DNA of 64,000 nucleotides, taken from Celerinatantimonas yamalensis. Lineage in GTDB: Bacteria > Pseudomonadota > Gammaproteobacteria > Enterobacterales > Celerinatantimonadaceae. The stretch covers positions 186,001 to 250,000 of the forward strand of contig NZ_JBEQCT010000001.1 of NCBI RefSeq assembly GCF_046054155.1, in the 5' to 3' direction. The notes under the pieces were generated by a model, which did not search any database, had not been told where the DNA came from, and saw only the letters and a list, made by a program, of their open reading frames with translations. Of the stretch, positions 61,683 through 64,000 are shown in pieces. Numbering within the stretch: the first letter of the stretch is position 1; every line of letters begins with the position of its first letter. The translations under genes were made by a program, and so were the position numbers.

Positions 61683-64000
61683 ATGAAGCGATATTGTTCG
61701 CAATTAGCGGCAATTGTGTTGTTTGGAGTATCTGGTTTTTCTCTTTGTTCTTATGCAGCACCAGATCCAAGCCAGTATATTCAAATGGTTGGCCCAAATG
61801 AGGTTGTAAATAGTCAAGGGAAACAGATTACCCAGCGTTATGGGCCGGTCCGCCATACTGATACACTTTGGCGGATTGCTAGCAAGTATCGACCAAAATC
61901 ATCGGTCAGTGTCTATCAGACGATGGTTGCTATTTTTCAAATGAATCCTGAAGCATTCGTTGATAATGATCTGAATTCATTAGTTAATGGTGCTTACCTG
62001 ACAATTCCCACTTTAGAGCAAATTTCAGCGGTTCCAGAGCAGCGTGCGGTGCAGATAGTGTCGAAAACGACCAATTCATCGCCTGCAACAACTAAATCCT
62101 CGATTTCCTCCACCGCGTCTTCACCGAAAGCTTCCTCTTCAAAGTCTACTTCTCGAGTCATCAGTCATGTGTTGGCCGATCAAGTTGCCAAGCTGCAAAA
62201 GCGCATGGATGAATTGGAAACGATGAAAAACAAAGAGCTTGATGTCATGCGCAAGCAACTTGATCAAGCGAGCGAGCAGATGCTTGGTATGTCAGAAGTA
62301 AACCATCGTTTGAAGTTACGTGTTGCTGATTTGACCAGTCAATTGGCAGCGATTCGTGATCAGCTCGATAAAACTAGACAAATTCAGCAACAGATCCTCG
62401 ATGAACTCAAACAAAACAAGAAAGCGACTGGTGATCAGACGAACTGGTATAAACAACTCATGGATTCACCAGTTAATTTAGCGTTAGCTGTCTCTATTCC
62501 ATTACTATTGGTTCTGTTGGGGCTGATTTGGTTACTACGGCTGCGATCTAAAAAGTCGCAGAGTGATACGGAACTTGATGAAGATGAACTCTCATTAGAG
62601 GAGGACGACGATCAGTTCTCCAAATTATTCACTGATGATGTTGAGACTTCATCGTTAGATGAGGCTCCTGTCCCAGAGGTTGCTGATGAAGCACCGCTTT
62701 TGGTAGATGACCCGCTTATGGATACATCCGCCGATGAAGAGATTGCTTTTGATGATGAAGCCATCAGTGCGTTAGCTGAATTTGAGGATCCAGAACCTCC
62801 CTCAGTTGAGTCCTCAGAAGAAAGTGATGATGGTGTTTTTCATGATTTGTTGTCTGAAGATGACGATGAAGATGTTTTGTTACCTGAACAAGAGAGTGAA
62901 GAACCAGACATTGATTTACCCAATGACGAAGAATTGATTCCAGATGAGTCAAAAGACGTTACAGTCGATGAAAATGACGAGTTTTCAATTGACTTTGATG
63001 AGCCACTGCCATCATTAGAAGAATCTGAAGACGCTGAGCAATCGCGTAAAGATGTGGATGCATTAATTGATCAAGTTGAGCAATTGACCAGTGAGTCATC
63101 GGCAGTGGACGAGAGTGATGAGCAAGACTTAAATGAGATAGAACAATCTCTGGGCGAAAAGTCGTCGCTAACCAATCACACGGATGAGTTGCAGCTGGAT
63201 GATGAAGAGATCACGCAAAGCAAACCACCTGCAGCTGATAAACCTGTCGATGATGAACTAAGTGAAGCGCAGCTTGAACAACAGATGGCTGAAGAATTAG
63301 CGTCACTAACGAACGATGATGTCGAAAATAACTTTGATTTGTCAGACGATGAGCCGCAATCGGCAGGGCCAGAGTTGGTTACCGAACCAGATTTAGAACC
63401 GGAATTGGTCACCGAACCAGATTCAGAACCAGAATTGGTCACCGAACCAGATTCAGAACCAGAATTGGTCACCGAACCAGATTCAGAACTAGAATTGGTC
63501 ACCGAACCAGATTCAGAATCGGAATTGGTCACCGAACTAGATTCAGAACCGGAATTGGTCACCGAACTAGATTCAGAACCAGAATTAGTCACAGAACCAG
63601 ATTCAGAACCAGAATTGGCCGTAGAGCCAGATTCAGCGCCGGAATTAGAAACAGAGCTGTCTGACAATGAGGATGATGACTTAGCGGCTCTTGATGAAAC
63701 ACCTCCCAAATTTGAGATGGAAGATGACGATGATATTGATGATTTGGGACTTGATTTTGAGATAGCTGATGATGAGGGTGCTGATCCTGAGGCGATCGAA
63801 CCTATTTCGGCTATCGATGAGCCTATAGATGATGATCTGGACTCGTTATTCTCTGGATTTTCTGAGGATGCTTTCAGTGAAAACGACAATCAGGTTTTTC
63901 CTGATTTGCCGCAGCGCGATGAGGTTGAGGATCGTGAATTTGTTGATATCGACAAATTGATGGCTGATGATGACGAGCCTAGTGATGTTAACCCTTATAC
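61683..64000 (+). CDS. fimV: FimV-family pole-organising protein, 5' part (runs off window)
   Basis: Open frame of at least 772 codons cut by the window end. It begins with a signal peptide (MKRYCSQLAAIVLFG onward, cleavage near SYAAP). A FimV LysM region (about 50-115; VRHTDTLWRIASKYR, then YLTIPTLEQI) follows. Next come a Ser/Thr-rich linker, a coiled coil (about 162-250) and one membrane helix (about 265-288, ending LIWLLRL). A very acidic cytoplasmic tail then carries nine 10-residue repeats. FimV/HubP proteins bind peptidoglycan and recruit polar machinery such as type IV pili, flagella or chemosensory arrays. The C-terminal TPR-like domain lies beyond the window. Confidence 0.9.
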   Translation, partial: MKRYCSQLAAIVLFGVSGFSLCSYAAPDPSQYIQMVGPNEVVNSQGKQITQRYGPVRHTDTLWRIASKYRPKSSVSVYQTMVAIFQMNPEAFVDNDLNSLVNGAYLTIPTLEQISAVPEQRAVQIVSKTTNSSPATTKSSISSTASSPKASSSKSTSRVISHVLADQVAKLQKRMDELETMKNKELDVMRKQLDQASEQMLGMSEVNHRLKLRVADLTSQLAAIRDQLDKTRQIQQQILDELKQNKKATGDQTNWYKQLMDSPVNLALAVSIPLLLVLLGLIWLLRLRSKKSQSDTELDEDELSLEEDDDQFSKLFTDDVETSSLDEAPVPEVADEAPLLVDDPLMDTSADEEIAFDDEAISALAEFEDPEPPSVESSEESDDGVFHDLLSEDDDEDVLLPEQESEEPDIDLPNDEELIPDESKDVTVDENDEFSIDFDEPLPSLEESEDAEQSRKDVDALIDQVEQLTSESSAVDESDEQDLNEIEQSLGEKSSLTNHTDELQLDDEEITQSKPPAADKPVDDELSEAQLEQQMAEELASLTNDDVENNFDLSDDEPQSAGPELVTEPDLEPELVTEPDSEPELVTEPDSEPELVTEPDSELELVTEPDSESELVTELDSEPELVTELDSEPELVTEPDSEPELAVEPDSAPELETELSDNEDDDLAALDETPPKFEMEDDDDIDDLGLDFEIADDEGADPEAIEPISAIDEPIDDDLDSLFSGFSEDAFSENDNQVFPDLPQRDEVEDREFVDIDKLMADDDEPSDVNPY
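63375..63644 (+). repeat. 30-bp in-frame minisatellite in fimV
   Basis: Nine consecutive 30-bp units encode variants of LVTEPDSEPE: eight keep LVTE, and the ninth reads LAVEPDSAPE. Units 2-8 differ by a few bases each. The array lies in the acidic cytoplasmic tail and is in frame, so copy-number change alters length without breaking the protein. Confidence 0.93.

Noticed and set aside
63375..63644. CRISPR-like array
   Set aside because: The 30-bp units are contiguous with no spacers and lie in frame inside fimV.
63176..63889. Serine-rich 237-aa minus-strand reading frame
   Set aside because: It is the antisense shadow of the acidic repeat region of fimV (Glu/Asp codons read backwards give Ser-rich sequence) and has no independent start signal.

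Overview
The window comes from a chromosome of a Gammaproteobacterium in the Enterobacterales/Vibrionales/Alteromonadales assemblage. Two housekeeping blocks follow gene orders known from Escherichia coli and relatives: uvrY-uvrC-pgsA-tRNA(Gly-Cys-Leu) at the left end, and sixA / smrB<>prmB-aroC-epmC / mnmC<>fabB-pdxB-usg-(fimV) at the right end. Base composition is moderate (mid-40s % GC by eye), apart from one visibly GC-richer patch near 37.6-39.5 kb. The sequence alone does not name a species.

Layout. 0.3-4.0 kb: uvrY, uvrC, pgsA and a tRNA cluster with a duplicated tRNA-Leu(UAA). 4.2-6.6 kb: eutB-eutC, the two subunits of adenosylcobalamin-dependent ethanolamine ammonia-lyase, with no microcompartment genes beside them. 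7.0-7.6 kb: a TPR protein. 7.8-30.4 kb: the main accessory feature, one complete leftward operon for an extracellular contractile injection system (eCIS, Afp/PVC/MAC-like). In transcription order it encodes a DUF4255-type cap/terminator, an unknown 270-aa protein, one sheath, two tube proteins, a DUF5908-type small protein, a LysM adaptor, a VgrG-like spike, a PAAR tip, a gp25-like baseplate protein, two large baseplate proteins separated by a fibre-like protein, a repeat-containing tape measure, an AAA+ ATPase, and an unusual exported, membrane-anchored protein. That last protein has a peptidoglycan-binding-like stretch and a glycoside hydrolase 18-like domain whose catalytic motif is degenerate. 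No cargo toxin is recognisable in the operon.

30.9-37.5 kb: a secreted protein of unknown function, a NAPE-PLD-like metallo-hydrolase, a membrane acyltransferase, and a PDC sensor protein paired with a methyl-accepting chemotaxis protein. 37.6-40.5 kb: a decayed island with a frameshifted type II thioesterase, an intact carbon-nitrogen hydrolase, the C-terminal stub of a second thioesterase and a multiply broken ISAs1-family transposase. This looks like the eroded end of a non-ribosomal peptide/polyketide-type cluster. 40.6-49.2 kb: a DASS anion transporter, a HAD phosphatase, a Bcr/CflA exporter, a pitrilysin-like protease, SixA and glycerol dehydrogenase. 49.6-64.0 kb: a small conserved-looking protein, then smrB, prmB, aroC, epmC, a diguanylate cyclase/response-regulator pair, mnmC, fabB, pdxB, usg and the 5' part of fimV, which runs off the end and carries a 30-bp tandem repeat.

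How the genes fit together. The eCIS operon supplies every structural class needed to build a contractile injector: cap, sheath, tube, spike, baseplate, tape measure and ATPase. It has only one sheath gene, and a membrane-tethered component sits at the end of the same transcript. That component may link the particle to the envelope, and it is the most interesting unexplained element here. Confidence is high for the housekeeping genes and for the eCIS assignment, and low for the functions of the eCIS accessory proteins.
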